Source of the DNA: Chromera velia
Lineage: Eukaryota > Sar > Chromeraceae
NCBI GenBank assembly: GCA_018398765.1
Contig: JAHBMJ010005759.1
Location: forward strand, 1 to 64,000
DNA length: 64,000 bases
Direction of reading: 5' to 3'
Shown in pieces: positions 10,371-24,146 of this stretch. The notes beneath the pieces are model-generated. The model made no database searches. It was not told the origin of the DNA and saw nothing but the letters and a program-made list of their open reading frames with translations. Made by a program: the position numbers and the translations under genes. The first letter of the stretch is position 1; each line of letters opens with the position of its first letter.

Positions 10371-11865
10371 ATCCTCACAAACATGTGCAACGGATCCGAG
10401 TCTAACAGCTTATTCATCAGGATCAAGTTCGTGAAGAAGTGATCGCGGGCGTATTAAAAAAACTTGAGTTCATATAGACGCAAAGATCAGTTTTTTTTTT
10501 TTTTTTAGTTTTATTTGTAAAGTTTCCTAGCTGTGCGGCCGGATCTGCTACACTAACTGAATGTACTCAGAATTAGAACTTTTGTATGGTTACACTGGAA
10601 CTACAGTATGTCATAAGGAGAATTTCTATAATCTTTTGTGTCACAATGATTTGTGAAACAATAACTGTGATTTTAAGAACTTTTGACTGATTCAATTAAA
10701 TCATACTTATGTGTAAAAAAAATAGTTGTAGATCATGGCTTGACAAGCGTCGCGGGGCAGCGTCATAGCCTGCATAGTTGAGAGACTCAGTGCATGCATG
10801 ACTCCACGAAAAAAACGTACAGCTGTATGCAAACTCTTAAGCAAACTCGTGCAAACTATGCAGCGCAACCTTACTACGTTACCTTAGCCATACAAGCCGA
10901 AACCGTCAAGCCACGCCCCGCCTCATTGTAGACTACCAGCACCTCCCTTAGGATAGCAGCACTCCCAAGCAGCAGTTTATGCCTAAACTGCTTTATAAAC
11001 GGCTGCGAGCACCTTTTTTGCTCTTCTCCAGTCTAGTCTCCAGTGTTGAGTGGATGAGTGAGTGAGTGAGTGAGTGAGTGAGTGAGTGAGGTGAGTGTGT
11101 CTAGGAGTATGTGAGTAGGTGGGGTGAGTGGGTGGGGTGAGTAAGGGAGGTGAGTGAATGAGTGAGTGAGCTGAATGATTGAGTGAATGAAGTGAGTCTA
11201 AACTTCAACGACTCTGAAGATTTCAAGCTACAGTCACTTTGAAAGTTTAGGATCACTTTAATTTTTGTCTGACAATTTTATCATACCTACATTACTCTAA
11301 TTATTTCATCACACCTAGTATTGTGACACAATTATTTGTGTCACTGGTACTAGTGTATAGGGTATTGTATCACAATTTGCATTGTTACAGTGTCATACCA
11401 TAGTTTCAGTATATGTATGATAAAGTCACTTTTAAAATTTTATATATAGTTTTTAAAATTCAAAAACTAATTCAAAAAAAAAAAATTAAATTTCAAGTTA
11501 TACTTAAATACAAACTTTATATTTAACTTCAAAAAACATAAATTTTTTTATGTTTTAATTAAGTTACTTTTAACTTATTTCTTTGATCTATTACATATCA
11601 ACTTGACAACTTCTAGTACTTGAATCAATTTTTGATTTTAACTATTAAAGCTTTCGCTTCATCATTATATACTTAACTTACTTAATTGTGGTTAAGCCTA
11701 GGGTCTCTGAAACCAGAGACAAATGGCAACCCATGCATGCAGTTGTAAACAAAAGGAGCAAACCGCCACAGCTTAGCCTGCCTCCACATGAATATGAACA
11801 ACCACAACTCTCCGCAGCCTAGGCTGAAGCTAAAGGCTGAACAACCACATAAGACGCGTATGCAC
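10371..11865. repeat. AT-rich intergenic DNA with a (GAGT)n tract
   Basis: No gene is seen. It contains a T run at about 10,491-10,506, a (TGAG)n microsatellite at about 11,050-11,200 that decays rightwards, and AT-rich DNA with scattered TTGTGTCAC/GTGACACAA pairs between 10,630 and 11,410 that suggests an old, unrecognised inverted-repeat element. Confidence 0.5.
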
Positions 11866-13130
11866 TTATTTTAGACAAGCTTCGATCAGTGCACTTACCT
11901 TCTTTGGCTCCTGGTCCACAATAAATGAAACGAGCTCTCTTACATATGTTTCTTCTTCCCCGATACCTCTTCCCCCAGCTGCAGCAGTCCATCTTGCTCT
12001 GCAGACCCTTTCACCGATTCCTGTTCTCTCTTTCACTCTCTTTGCCAGTAAGTGAAGTTTGGATCTAAGCTGCTCTGTTCGCACGTATGCAGACAATCGA
12101 TGTACTACCGCATCGTCGATCACCTTTTTGTTTTCGACTGCAAGACAGTGAATATAATGTTCTTCGCAGGATCCACCGTGTCTCTTTCCCCCACTAGCAT
12201 ATGCTCGAAGAAGAGAGGTGAAAAGAGAACTACCAGACAAGAGAAAGTGAGGCAGAGTACGCAATTGAACTGTGTAACCCCACCCCCTTCTAACCTTCCC
12301 CCCTAAAAGCAACATGGCCAGACGCTGGTGTGATCGGTTCTCTATCTGAAAATTACTCAGTCAGGAGTTGCATGGATAGATACCACATGAACGGGTAAAC
12401 CTATGCTCGCCGATGGGTCTTGAAGTTAACCATTCTGACAACCATTCTGAGGCTTCCCTTTCCCTCGCTTTCTGCTTGAGTGTCTATTTATTTGTTCCGT
12501 TTTTCCCTCTCTGGCTTTCTTTTCTCAAAAGATCTGGTGCGATTGTCTGAAGCATGCTACTGGCTGAATTGGCCTATACCCGGGTCAACGATCTATACCA
12601 TGTATCCCAGACTGCCCGAGGAACCTCCCTTTCTGTTCTCTTTATGCTTTCTATGAAACCTCCCAACCAACAAGAAAGGATCTCTCTCATGGGACGCACA
12701 CCAACCGAAACTAAAGTTGGTACCTTGAAAGAGTTAAAGGGCAAACGGAATGTTCAGCGCACAAATCGAAGCTGCAATACATCAAGTACAACGATATCTC
12801 TCTGACTTACTGGCAAGGCTTCCAGCGAGTACATTGCCACCGGCTCTCAGAGTGCCTACAGTAAACGAACTTTGCATCGAGGGGGCAAAGGGCCTAAGGA
12901 TGAACAAGTGCCCATCACTGCCCCCAAACAGCGTTCAGCACTTTCAAGTCGGTCCTTGACTGACTTTCTTGGGTCCTTTCCCTCAAACACATGAGAGCCA
13001 AGGTATTTATAGCTCTTTACACGTTCAACTGTCCTCCCTTCAAAAGTCACTTCCCATTCTATTTCCCTTCCTGAGCCTGAGAATGCAAGAACTTTTGTTT
13101 TTTTTAAATTCACTTTGAACCCATGTTCCT
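11866..13130 (-). mobile_element. LINE relic (RT thumb to C-terminus)
   Basis: On the minus strand, 13,113-12,856 encodes the RT thumb/connection block with FEGRTVERVKSYKYLGSHVF and DPRKSV. It is clearly related to ILFKGRTVEWVESYRYL and DVNPRKSVTARLEAAERG in the LINE at 46.6 kb. After several frame changes the last 149-residue open frame (12,315-11,866) ends in QEPKKVSALIEACLK, matching the RDARKASALIAVYLGPD ending at 57.97 kb. It is therefore the same LINE family, with its 5' part missing. It encodes no complete protein. Confidence 0.75.
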
Positions 13131-14450
13131 AATAATAGGAGGCCAAACGGTTTAAACGCCACTGCAGGTCAGAAGAAGGGTGAGCAAAAATATTGGCTTG
13201 CACCAATGATAACATTGACAAAGATTGATAAAGCAAACTCTAGTAATAATCTATCTAGGTATCTACTAGAACAGCTAATAGAATAGACGCTTAGTAGTAT
13301 TCGTATGATAGTTGTTCATTGCAGATGTTGTTTAAATTATTCTTCACTTCTAAAAAATATTATCTAAAACTTGAACGCCATTAAAAAAAAACTTTTACTT
13401 TATAAAACATATGTATATACACATACATAGGCTATCATGTAGCTTTAGAATTGATTTTGGAACTATTTCCCGAATGATGGGCCGAATTTAAGTTCCTTAA
13501 AAATGCAACAGTTAAATGATGATCTCTCGTGATTGAAAAATAGTATTAATTTAGTAAAACGCGTGGAAGTTTGAAGTAAACCATTGTTCAACCAACAATC
13601 AAGACCTCTAAGAGGCTAGTAAGAGCCGACTCTCTTGAACAGGCCTGATTGCCTTCAAAAGTTAACCCGCGAGTAAGACAGCCGTCAAAACTCGAACTGG
13701 CTGCTGTTCGAACCGATCAAACGGTTCCTCCACGATTCGAACACAATGCCTGCCTAGCTCTCGATCTGCTTGCATCTCTTACCCCTCTGTCCATCGATCA
13801 GTGCAACAATTGATTGATCTATCTGGAGAGAGGAAGAGATTAAGAGGGGGGTCGACCGAAGGCCCCAAGGCACATACACATACAGGGCATCGCATTACTC
13901 CGGTCCCAGCATTCCGGATCCGCAGTGAGGAGTCCGATGGAATTGAATTGAATTGAATTGAATTGACTGCTCATGCTACTGGGCCGACATCACTCGGCCA
14001 GTCCCCGTCCCCAGCCACGTCTGATGCGCTCTATGACTGTGACTGTGAGAGAAAAATAAGGAAATCCACACCGTTCAGTACCCTCCGCATTTGGACCCAA
14101 TTCTATTGGTTGGGGGGATTGAGCACAAAAACGTTTTCCACAGCCGGGTGTTGGGCTTGACATTTTAAACTTGCTTTCACACTTCTGTTCGGTGCGAAAA
14201 AGTCCTGCTCTCTGCAGGTGTGCGTGCGATGATAACCCTTTTCTTCCCCCCCCATTCCGACAATGCAGCAATGACGAGGAAGCGTGCGTGAAATCCGTGT
14301 CCCCCCTCATATTGTGCCAGGTAGACAGGCAGGCAGGTCAAGGAGGGGTGAGGACTGTGAGCGTAAAAGGGAGGGAGGGAGGGAGGGAGGGAGGGAGAGA
14401 GAGCGTGCGCGAAATCCCCCCCCCTTTCGATTGGTCATGCAGCCCTCCCT
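13131..14450. other. Intergenic stretch
   Basis: Lies between the LINE relic and the 3' end of the large channel gene. It holds an (AATTG)5 tract at about 13,939-13,965, a GGGA-rich tract at about 14,371-14,400, and presumably the 3' untranslated region and polyadenylation site of the minus-strand gene, which I cannot place. No other gene is recognised. Confidence 0.5.
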
Positions 14451-14596
14451 CTAGCGTGTGCCGCCGGTTCCGTGGAGGTCCTGACTCTCGCCGCTCGAGG
14501 GCCCGAGAGAGCTTACTTTGCTTTGAGAAGTGCTCACGTCACGTGAGACCCCCCCTTGGTAATTTGGCTGCAACAAGTTGATTCGTCCACAACACA

Positions 14597-14644
<48 letters not shown>

Positions 14645-16180
14645 GAGGAGGAGGAAGCGGACGAGTTAGGTAACTTGCCCCAAAAGACGTGACGATAGAG
14701 TCACATCGGATGGGCATTCATGCAAACCAAAGACCCTTGAGAAATTCCAAAACTCATCACTCAGATTCAGTCCGAACCAAAAACAGGCGAGAGAGAGACG
14801 CAGGCCGGACGAACGAAAAACAAAAGCAGGAAGGAGTGAAATTGCGGCTTTGTTTCAACTTTGTCTGCCTGTTCTTCAACTTCATCAATATCAATCAGAG
14901 TGGACCAATGGAATGACCAAATTGAAGAACAAAACTCAGCAAAACAAAAGAATCAGCAATCGAAGACAACCCACCAGGTAGTTCTGAAGCCTCTCGATTT
15001 GAAAAGAAGTCAGCTTCAGGAGGTTCCTCAGCTGCGTACACACAACGAAAGCTTTGGTATGAGAGCAAATGACGAAAGAAAATCAGAGTTATTTGTCTTT
15101 GATTTCCGCTTTTGCTTTTTTTTCTTTCGTTGCGCCACCCCTTTCCTTTTGATCAGTTTCGCGTTCTCTTCTCCCTTCTTTCACTCCGGTTTCGCTTCTT
15201 CGTTTTTTTCTCTCCTGACCTCGCACACCCCATTGCTGTATTCGAATGGTTTGACTGTCTGCCACCCTTTCTTTTGTTTTGCCAACCAAAACTTCTACTG
15301 CATGGCATATACAATGTGCTGAGGAAGTAAACTGGTGAGCTGCCCGAGATTCCCTCCTTCCTTCTTTCTTCCTTTTCCGTCCACTTAAGCGTCAGGGCAA
15401 CAGGCAGGCAAACGTACCTCTCTCTGTGCAGTGGATGAAGCAAAGCCCCCGACAGTGTTGGCTTGCTGGTTTGCTGGCCATGGGAGATGAGGCTCTGCAA
15501 AAGAAAGAAAAAAACATTGTAGGTGAATAAACAAACAGGAACCCGAGAGGCATGAGGAGCTAGGACCACAGAGTGACTGATGCGCTCGCCCAAAAGTTGA
15601 TCGAGACAGTACGCAGACACTAATCAAAAGAATTGCACAGTGAAGTAAAGAAGAAAGAGGGCGAATGACATCTCCGTGTGGGTCCATCTGTCTGTCTGTT
15701 ACCCCAAATTGGATGATCTGTTTTCACTCACTGACCTGCATCCCCCTCGAACATCAGCATGCGATCAGCTACCCTTCCCTTCACTCCGCACGGGGGCAGC
15801 CGAAAAGACGTATCCACTTCCATCTGCAGAGACGTGCGAAAAGGTCGATGTGAATGAGATTGAATTACTTAAACTGGAGCGTCGCTTTCAAAAAACCATG
15901 CCGGCGCGGCCTTTTTCTCCTTCAACTGAGCGAATAAAACGGGACAATGGCCAGGCTGTCAAATAAGTGGAGGCCGAGGATTTGGATCGTAGACAGGGTG
16001 CAGGCTTAGCACACGAGAAACCAGCATGAGGAATTACCGACCGACAGACCGACCGACCGAGAGAGCCCCGTTGGGTGCCTTCTGTGCTTCGCTGTCGAAG
16101 AACATTCTCCGTTTGAAATTCAGGTTCTTCGTGATGCGGTTCATACGACGCACAGACAATTGAGCCTCCGCTTGCAGGAC
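14451..16180 (-). other. Post-S6 cytoplasmic tail (about residues 2310-2462)
   Basis: Exons 16,180-16,058, 15,823-15,736, 15,494-15,418, 15,031-14,975 and 14,567-14,451 follow S6 in phase. The first encodes the amphipathic helix [20 protein letters not shown] at the place of a TRP-box helix. The fourth encodes a short coiled coil ([15 protein letters not shown]). The last is Ser/Gly-rich and ends ...HGTGGTR before TAG at 14,453-14,451. Confidence 0.65.
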
Positions 16181-18281
16181 CTGGCAGTACAGGAGAGGAG
16201 AGGAGAGGAGTGAATTCAATTCAATACAATTTAATACGACATGCGTGTATTCGGATAGAAATTCAATTCAGGTCCAGAGATGCAGTCAAGATCTGGAAAT
16301 AGAACAGATGGAGACACCACATCGAGAAAGAACTGAAATTATAAGTGAAAAATGGTCTTCTACGTGCAAGTCCATGCAGTCAGATCGATGCACGAACGGA
16401 TGCGTGCACACATGGATGGATGGAGGGATATTCGAATAGATAGAGGAACCAGAGGGGGAAAGGGAGGAGTGTTTGACGCAAAGAAGTCATCTGCGTATTT
16501 TGCTCTGTGGGGTGACTCTGAATATACGGATACCTTTTTATTTGTCCTGTTGACGGCGATCACCCAAATTTCAGACTGGCTGCCCAAACGTTTGACTGAC
16601 TGACTGACTGACTGACCATTTCTGCTCTGGCAATTTTGGAGAGTCCCTCCATTTGATTGAGGGACCGGCTGTAGAAGATGGACAAGTGGGCAATCAGGAG
16701 CTTGAGCAGGAAGACCACGCCCATCAGGGACATGAACAAAAACGCAAAATGCCAAAGAAGGTTCAGATGCCTGCAGACACACAACAGAAGGCGTGCACAA
16801 ACGACTTGATTATCAGCAGAAGGAAGGCCGACTTTCAGAGGCCTGATCGATGCAACGTCCCATCCGAAGGTCCCCCCCCAAAGTGCACAACAGACAGATG
16901 AGAAGGGAGGCTGAGAAAACAAACCACGGAAGTATGCCCGAGCGAAGATGGAGATGCCAAATACATAGAGTGAGAGAAGAGGATGAAAAGAGGTATACTC
17001 AGCTGCATTCACCCCCTCCTCTTCTCCCCCCTCCCCCCACACAACAGAGATGTAGTCAGCTGCACTACACCAAAGGACTCACCCCCACACAGAGAGAGAG
17101 AGAGAGAGGGAGAGGGAGAGAGCGAGAGAGGGGGGGAGAGAGGGGTTGAGGAACACAAGTAGGGCGAGCGCTAGAGTGGCAGAGGGAGAAAGAGAAAGAA
17201 AGCAAACAGGCAAAAGCAACATCTGCACGACGACTGACCGACCTCTGTTCCCAATCTGGAAACCAAATCTTCAGAGTCAGAGTCCACAGAGTCTGGGTCG
17301 TGCGCATGAAGTTCAAGAACTCCGGCAGTGGATCCACGCTCGAAGCCATGTCGACGGCACTCGCAAACGCAAGACAGACGATCAACTGCAAGCTCAACAC
17401 GGTATGCGCCATGATAGGCAGAAAGTTTCTTTCACAGGCAGCGTGGCAGCTGGCCAGACAGACCGCTTGGAGCAATTTAACGACGGACATTTCAAAACAA
17501 ATGAAAGGGAGCGGAAACAGATACTTCCTTGAGTGGGGGGTGGTTATCGAATATGCGCATTCTCTCGGAAAAACACTGTGGAAATTCAATACTGTCACAC
17601 TGTGAAAGAAACTTCAGACAGGACTACATGGGATACAAGATCGACTTTCAAGACAAATCGAACTGTTCGCCCAAAACTTGAGCTGCAAAAGTCGAAGCCC
17701 AACGACTGACCACAAAAAGCAGCAGTTGAAAAATCTCGACCACAAAAAGGGTGACCGCTGTCTGGAGCGCAGCGATGCCCTCAAAGGCTAACAGGCTCTG
17801 CATGAATTAATCAAAGTCCGGAGTAGAGAACAAATCAATGAGGAAATGGCAAACAGGCCAGCTGTCGTAGGTTTTTTTGGCTTGTTCGACCAAGAGGGTG
17901 CGACTTTGGGAAAAGAAGGTGCAGGGTCAGAAAAAAAACAAGCGCGAGGCATCGAGAGAAAGAGGGACGAAAGGAACGCATCGGTAGATCAATCAATTAA
18001 TCAATCAATCAATTAATTAATCAATCAATCAATTAATTAATTAATCTATCAATCAATCACTTGATCCATGAAGGAAAGAAGGAAGGGAGGGAGGGAGGAA
18101 GGAGAAGAAAACGAAAGCTTCGGGCAAAGCGGGTGTCACAGAGTTGGTTTCTCGCCCACCAGGCTCACCTCATTTGTGAGGAGCCACAGCATTAGACCAG
18201 CCAAGGCACTCAGCTTTTCCAGATTGGAGGACAGTCGGAGCTCCTGTGCTTCGGCCTGCAAAGACGTGATTGAACAAAAGT

Positions 18282-18320
<39 letters not shown>

Positions 18321-19480
18321 GGTTTCCATTTCAGGACTTTTCCGCAGCACGAGAGAGAGTCGGGTTGCCTTCGTCAAGAATTTGTGCAAGCACAGCCAAG
18401 TTACACATCTGTACCCAGACTTACCAAACCTCCTACATTCTTTTCACAGCATATTTCCTCTTGACAACCGGCCCACCATGGAAGTCCTTGGACATGTGTA
18501 AATTGATATGCAAAGAGATATTTACAATTGCTTTCTGTATCTTTTGTCTTCGCATCGCTTGCCAAGAAGGTGGGCAGAATGCACAGAAGTGGAAGTTCCC
18601 CACTCCCCCTGCCAGCCAACCTCGTCGCCGTCGAATGTTGACCCTCCAAGCTCCACTCCAGCTGCTGCCAGCAGAATCAAGCTGCAAAGAATTAATTTTG
18701 AGCAGGAAGGGATGCAACTGAAAAACGAATGAAGAAAGACGGTCTGAGTGCGCTGTCTGCATGCCACTTATCATCATCAGGTTTAAAGGAGCGGGTCGAT
18801 GAGGCAAACATACCACAGAGAACTAGAACGCCCCCGAAATTTGAATGAAAAGGCATGGAAATAGAGGCACAACGAAGCAGGGGCACGACGGAAGGAATAG
18901 AAACGTGAGATGCAACAATCAGTCAGTAGAGAGACGGCACAGAACGATGATGTAACACTCATACGCCCGCCCACCTTGTGAGCATGCGAGCACAGTTGAA
19001 CATGTTCGTCAAATGGACCGGCAACCACCCCCTCTTGACACCCGATTTCCATTGTCCTGTAAAGAGACATGAAGAAACAAAAAGGAAAGAGACGAAGAAG
19101 AACAAGTCTTAGACAAAAGAAGTCAGTTTTTTCGTAACTCTCGTGGTCTAGAATGGAAAGGCAGGACGGGGAGGGAAAGAAACGGAGAAAGGCGGCGAAG
19201 GTAAACAGGGAGATCTAGAAAGGGAAGAAAGAAAAAGGGCGGCCCTGCAAGAACGTTTTTTCCAGACGGACCGGTCTGACGGCAAAAAGGTTAGAGAAAG
19301 TTGCTGGCCTGCCTGACCGTCATGGTAAGAGAAAGTTGCTTGGCTGCCTGACTGACGTATGGACATCCAAACATGCCAAATGAAGATCAGAAGGCCCATC
19401 ACCCAGGAGACGGCTCGAAAGGAAAGCGCTTCTGGAGAATTCCGTTGGAGAATATTGTACCCAAAAGTAAAAAACAGAAG

Positions 19481-19547
<67 letters not shown>

Positions 19548-22377
19548 CGTTGGGGGTTTGTGGGGACTTGAGAAGGTAATCAGCGAGGCGCCAGCAAAGA
19601 ACAATTAAGAGAAAACTCTTTTCTGAATAAGGGAAGGATAGAAGCATCCCGTAGAGCCAGCCTTATGCATTGGAAGATTCTAGTCCAGGCACAAACAAAC
19701 AAAGAGGCAAACAAAGAGACAAAGAAACAGACAAACAAACAAACAGACAAACAAACAGACAAACAAACAAAGAGGCAAACAAAGAAAGAATCGAAGAAAC
19801 AAACAAACCTGTGTGAGGTAGATAGAGTGGAGAATCGTAAAGTTTCTCCGTGCGAATGACTCCCACTTGATTTGAATCATCAACGTTACCACAGGATGCC
19901 GGAAGAGCTGCACCAGGGACAAAGACAACCGAAGAGTCTGATTGGAGAAATGGATTCATTCTTTTAAATGCTATTTTGCATACAAAAAGTCCTTGCTGAG
20001 CGACACAGAAGGTTTCTTTTTCAATACAATCGCTTCGTCGAAAAGAAATCATACCCAGCAGCTGCAGGACATCGAAGAGTTTGTGAAACTGTCGGGCAAA
20101 AAAAACGTGGAGGACCTCCCATGCACATGCAGTACCAACTTGTAGCACATTCTCGCACATTGATCCATCAATCCTTCCTTCCGACAAACCTCCGGATCAT
20201 TGAGGGAGAGAAAGTATCCAAGCGGACTGTTCATGACGTTACACAATTGCGAAGGACGAGGCGCATCCGAAGCTGCCGTTAAAGAACTGTCCTCCTGCTG
20301 TACACCCTCACGCTTCTCCTTCTTTCCCTCCGCGTAGGTCCACAGGTTCTTGATCCAGATAATCACCTGTGTGCATGACATTGTGTATTTGGCGTCGTAT
20401 TCTCTCATGATCGACTGCTTGATAGACAGAGAAATTCATTCCTCCACGCACCCGTTTTTCTTCCTCTATCTCTCCCTCCCCCCCGGCCTCTCTCTCTCTC
20501 TCGCTCTCTCCCTCTCTCTCGCTCTCTCCCTCTTTCCTTCTCTGTGTGTTTTGTGTGTGCGTATGTCTGGCCATTCCACGGGGCCTCAAACCAGCACACA
20601 GAAATCTAGACAGAAACGTGTGACTCAAAAGACCAACGACTAGACTCTGTGGAGGGAAGAAGAGAAGCTTCCTTTCTGCGCTCATCTCTCAAGGTGTCTG
20701 TCTGTCTCTTTGTCTGTTGCAATCGGTTTCTCAAGAAGAGGGTCCTTGATTCCTTCTAATACTTCTGACTGACCTTTCTCTTGCCATTCATGATTCGTTC
20801 CGATGCCCAAATGTGACCGTTCAGAAGAACCGTGAGAAGCTCTGGTGCCGTTTTGCAAACCAGAGCGACCAAATCCGGATGACTTTCCCAGAGCGTGTCT
20901 CTGCAAAAGGTCATGCAGGTAGGTGATTGGAAGCGTGGGAGGAGGAAAGATTCTGTATGCGTGCCTTGCTCTTTCCTTCTGTCTTTCCCCCTTCTCTTTT
21001 TTTTTTTTTGCTCGTGGCACGCTGCCCACATGCATCTGTCTGTCTGTCTACCTTTCAGTGTGTTCGTTTGTTTGGCCGTCGGTCTGCCTTTTTGTATGTT
21101 GTTTTGTTTGTCGATCTGTCTGTCAGCCTTTTTGAGCGTTCTTTTGTTTGTCTCTTCATCACGTTGAGAAAAGAAGCCCGGCATCTGGTTCGATCGGCAA
21201 CAAGCAAGAGTTTATGACCAAAACACTGACATTCCAAAGTAAATGTTGTTGGCGTCCGCCCTTATGGCAAGAACGTCCTTCAAAAGAATTTCCGCCAGCC
21301 GAAGTTTGCCTTCGGAAAGCGCCCTGCAGAGTAAGACGTCGCAAAGACATATATGCAGGCCGATCGAATCCTTCCTTATTTGAGAGATCTCTTCTATTCG
21401 GGCATTCAAAAAGAAGGGAGAGAAACGGGAAATGGGGACAGGGTGCTTATGCAAATTGGTTCGTTTTCAGGGTGCCATCAGAAAAAAAAAAAAAAGCAGA
21501 AAAGCAAAACACCCATTTCATACTTCCTTTCTCCGCTGAACATTCATTCATTTACTTACATTCATGGTTCAGTCAGGCGGGCAGTCAAATTGCTGTTTTG
21601 TACAACGGGAAGCCATTCATTCACTTGAAAGAGGTACGCTCAATAAAGACAAATAAAGCCGCATTGACATGACTGACCACTTCAAAGGACTTGCAGGTTT
21701 GCCGTTCAGAAGGATTGAACACGCTGTATTGGATCTTCTGCTTCTGTCCTGCTCCGCCAGCGCTGCCTCCAGAAGCTCTGGGTCGTTCATGATGATGGCC
21801 CTCGCGACAGGGTGCGCCCCTTCCGCAGTGAAATCGCGGAGAGATCTCGAAATCTGCATCGTCGCGTCATCATGCCATTTCCTTCAGTGACAATTAATGT
21901 GCCTTTTGTATTCCCTTCTTTATTTTCGACCATTTTGGATTTCAAATGCCGTATCTTATGGCTCAGAACTGAAGGACCATTGCAATTGACGCACGCACAC
22001 AAACGCTTTCAATATCTGAAAGTGTGTAAAGCTCCACATAGATGGCCAAGTCTCTTGCAATACCTCTGCTTCCTCTGTGATCTGTCGTTAGCTTGCAAGA
22101 ACATCAAACACACTCAAGCTCCTCTATTCAATCTCATATTCCTTCCCAACAATCGATGAAGAAAGGTGAAGAGACAATGATGCAAATACAGTGTTTCGCC
22201 CCCATGACTTCTTTCTCTCTTTCCACTATCTCCCTCCAGGCCGATTCTGCTGCTGCTGCGGACCTCTGTCCAAAACTTCTGCCACGTCTCGGCATAGTCC
22301 TCTGCCCACCCCTCCCCCCCTATGTCTTGGAGTGCCTCCACAATCATCTGCATGCAGTCGTGCATCACACACACACG

Positions 22378-22412
<35 letters not shown>

Positions 22413-23122
22413 ACACACACACGCATAAACGGGTGCACACACACGCATAAACGGATGCACACATGCACAAATATATACATACACACATGCACGCACGCGC
22501 ACACGCACACAAAGAGACACACACAGAGGCACGTCTAGGCACCGGGTTTTTTGCAAAAACGGCGGAGACAAAATTTCGAGTTGAGGAAGGGCTAGAGAAG
22601 GAAGAAGATAAAGTGACGGACGCCGTTTCGGCGAAGCAGCAGATTTTCTCTTCCTTGTCCGTTTCTTGCCTTGGCTCCCTTCTCAAGATGGTAAGTGATA
22701 TGGAAAGAAGGAAATCCACGAGAAAATGGGATGTCGCAGGAAAACATTGTCGACAGATCAACTCACCCTTCCCATCATTGTAATGTCATTGTGTCCAACA
22801 CCAAAGATAATGTGCTTCACTGCAAGGTCGTTGTGTTCTTGCCAGAAACAGCGGGGCCTCTGTGCGTAGTCAAGACACTGCTCCAGGAACACAGAGAAGT
22901 GTCTGCAGGCAGACGGAGGAGAGGAGGGCACACAAAGAAAAAGACAAGACGGGCAGAGAGACAATGAAGTCAGCAGTGCCACAGGGAAGAGAATGGAAGT
23001 AAGAGCAATAACACCTACCTTTTCTTGTTTGTTTCTGGTCCTCTCTGTGTATATGTCTGTCTGTCTGTATGTATGTATGTCTGTCGGTCTGTCTGTCGGC
23101 CTGTCGGTCTGTCGGTCTGTCA

Positions 23123-23154
<32 letters not shown>

Positions 23155-23873
23155 CGCCCTCCCGTCTCCCTTCCAGGACTTTCCCACACCAACAGAAAAG
23201 TGATAGAGCACCTGCATGCCCAAGATTTCAATCATATGCGCTTTGTAGAGGCAGTCGTCTCATCAAAAGAATCCATTTGGAGCCTCCCTCCCAAGTATTG
23301 CGGAAGAAACCCTCCCTCCCGAAGGCCTTTTTTACCTTTTCAACCTTTTTCTTTGTGACTGCTCGAGGACTCGCTCAAATGTTTGTTCTCACTCTATAAC
23401 AAATGCCCCGATTTTGACTGGATTCCTCGTGAGGTCACTGACTTTGTATAGGCCTCATCCGGTCGGACAAAGAGCTTTCTGAAAGAGGGCGCCTTGGTGA
23501 TGATCTTCTGAAAGACCTTCCCCGCAAGGAACTGAGACATCCATCCGGACACAGACACAGAGAGAGAAAGGAGAGAAACAAAAGCTCCATAAATACGATG
23601 GAAGCTGAGAAAAAGAGACTACGGCAATTTGTCCTTCCCGGAGTCGGAAACATCCGTAGGGGAGCAACTGAAAGAAAATGCATGCAGGAAGTCCGTCGAC
23701 AGCAAAAACAGCCTCGCGACATTTGAGTGGGTTGAGAAAGGCTGTTTTTAATGGATGCAGGTAGGGAACTTTCTTTCTTTCTTTCTTTCTTTCTTTTGTT
23801 TGTTTTTTCTTTGTTTCTTTGTTTGTTTGTTTGTTTCTTTCTTTCTTTGTTTTTTATTTTTTTTCTTTCTTAT

Positions 23874-23904
<31 letters not shown>

Positions 23905-24115
23905 TTTCTTTCTTTCTGTCTGTCTGTCTGTCTGTCTGTCTTTCTGTCTTAGTTAGTTAGTTAGATTGTTTGTTTGTTTGTTTGTTTGTTTGTTTGTGTG
24001 CTTCTTTCTTTCTTTTTTTCTTTCTTTCTTTCTTTCTTTCTTTCTTTCCTTCTTTCTTTCTTTCTTTCTTTCTTTCCTTCTTTCTTTCTTTCTTTCTTTC
24101 TTTCTTGCTTTCGTT

Positions 24116-24146
<31 letters not shown>

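Larger units (their letters stand above)
16617..20366 (-). other. TRP-like six-helix channel domain (about residues 1994-2309)
   Basis: After a pre-membrane linker (20,366-19,890) come the predicted helices. S1 is [18 protein letters not shown] (19,431-19,357) and S2 is [12 protein letters not shown] (18,681-18,621). S3 is [14 protein letters not shown] (18,255-18,169) and S4 lies in 17,797-17,711. S5 is [20 protein letters not shown], across the 17,711/17,385 junction, followed by a pore-helix-like [17 protein letters not shown]6 is [20 protein letters not shown] plus SIFYSRSL (16,770-16,617). The S6 ending LLxLLIAxxSxxY is typical of TRP/polycystin channels, with Lys where Asn is usual in LLNLLIA. 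No GxG or GD filter is visible. All six exon joins keep phase. Confidence 0.7.
22264..23667 (-). other. Globin-type domain (about residues 1744-1861)
   Basis: Exons 23,531-23,443, 22,902-22,767 and 22,347-22,264 (plus optional 23,667-23,623) encode a B/C helix [17 protein letters not shown], with Pro and Phe six apart like the C2 Pro and CD1 Phe of myoglobin. The E-F stretch begins [15 protein letters not shown] and ends [19 protein letters not shown]. The two His are 29 residues apart (about 1789 and 1818), the myoglobin E7-F8 spacing. The H helix follows as [10 protein letters not shown]...[13 protein letters not shown]. The loop between CD1 and E7 is shorter than usual and the A helix is not clear. 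The proximal-His motif LA(V)KHxxFGV is strong evidence for the fold; haem binding is inferred. The domain sits in the cytosol just before the ankyrin repeats. Confidence 0.72.
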
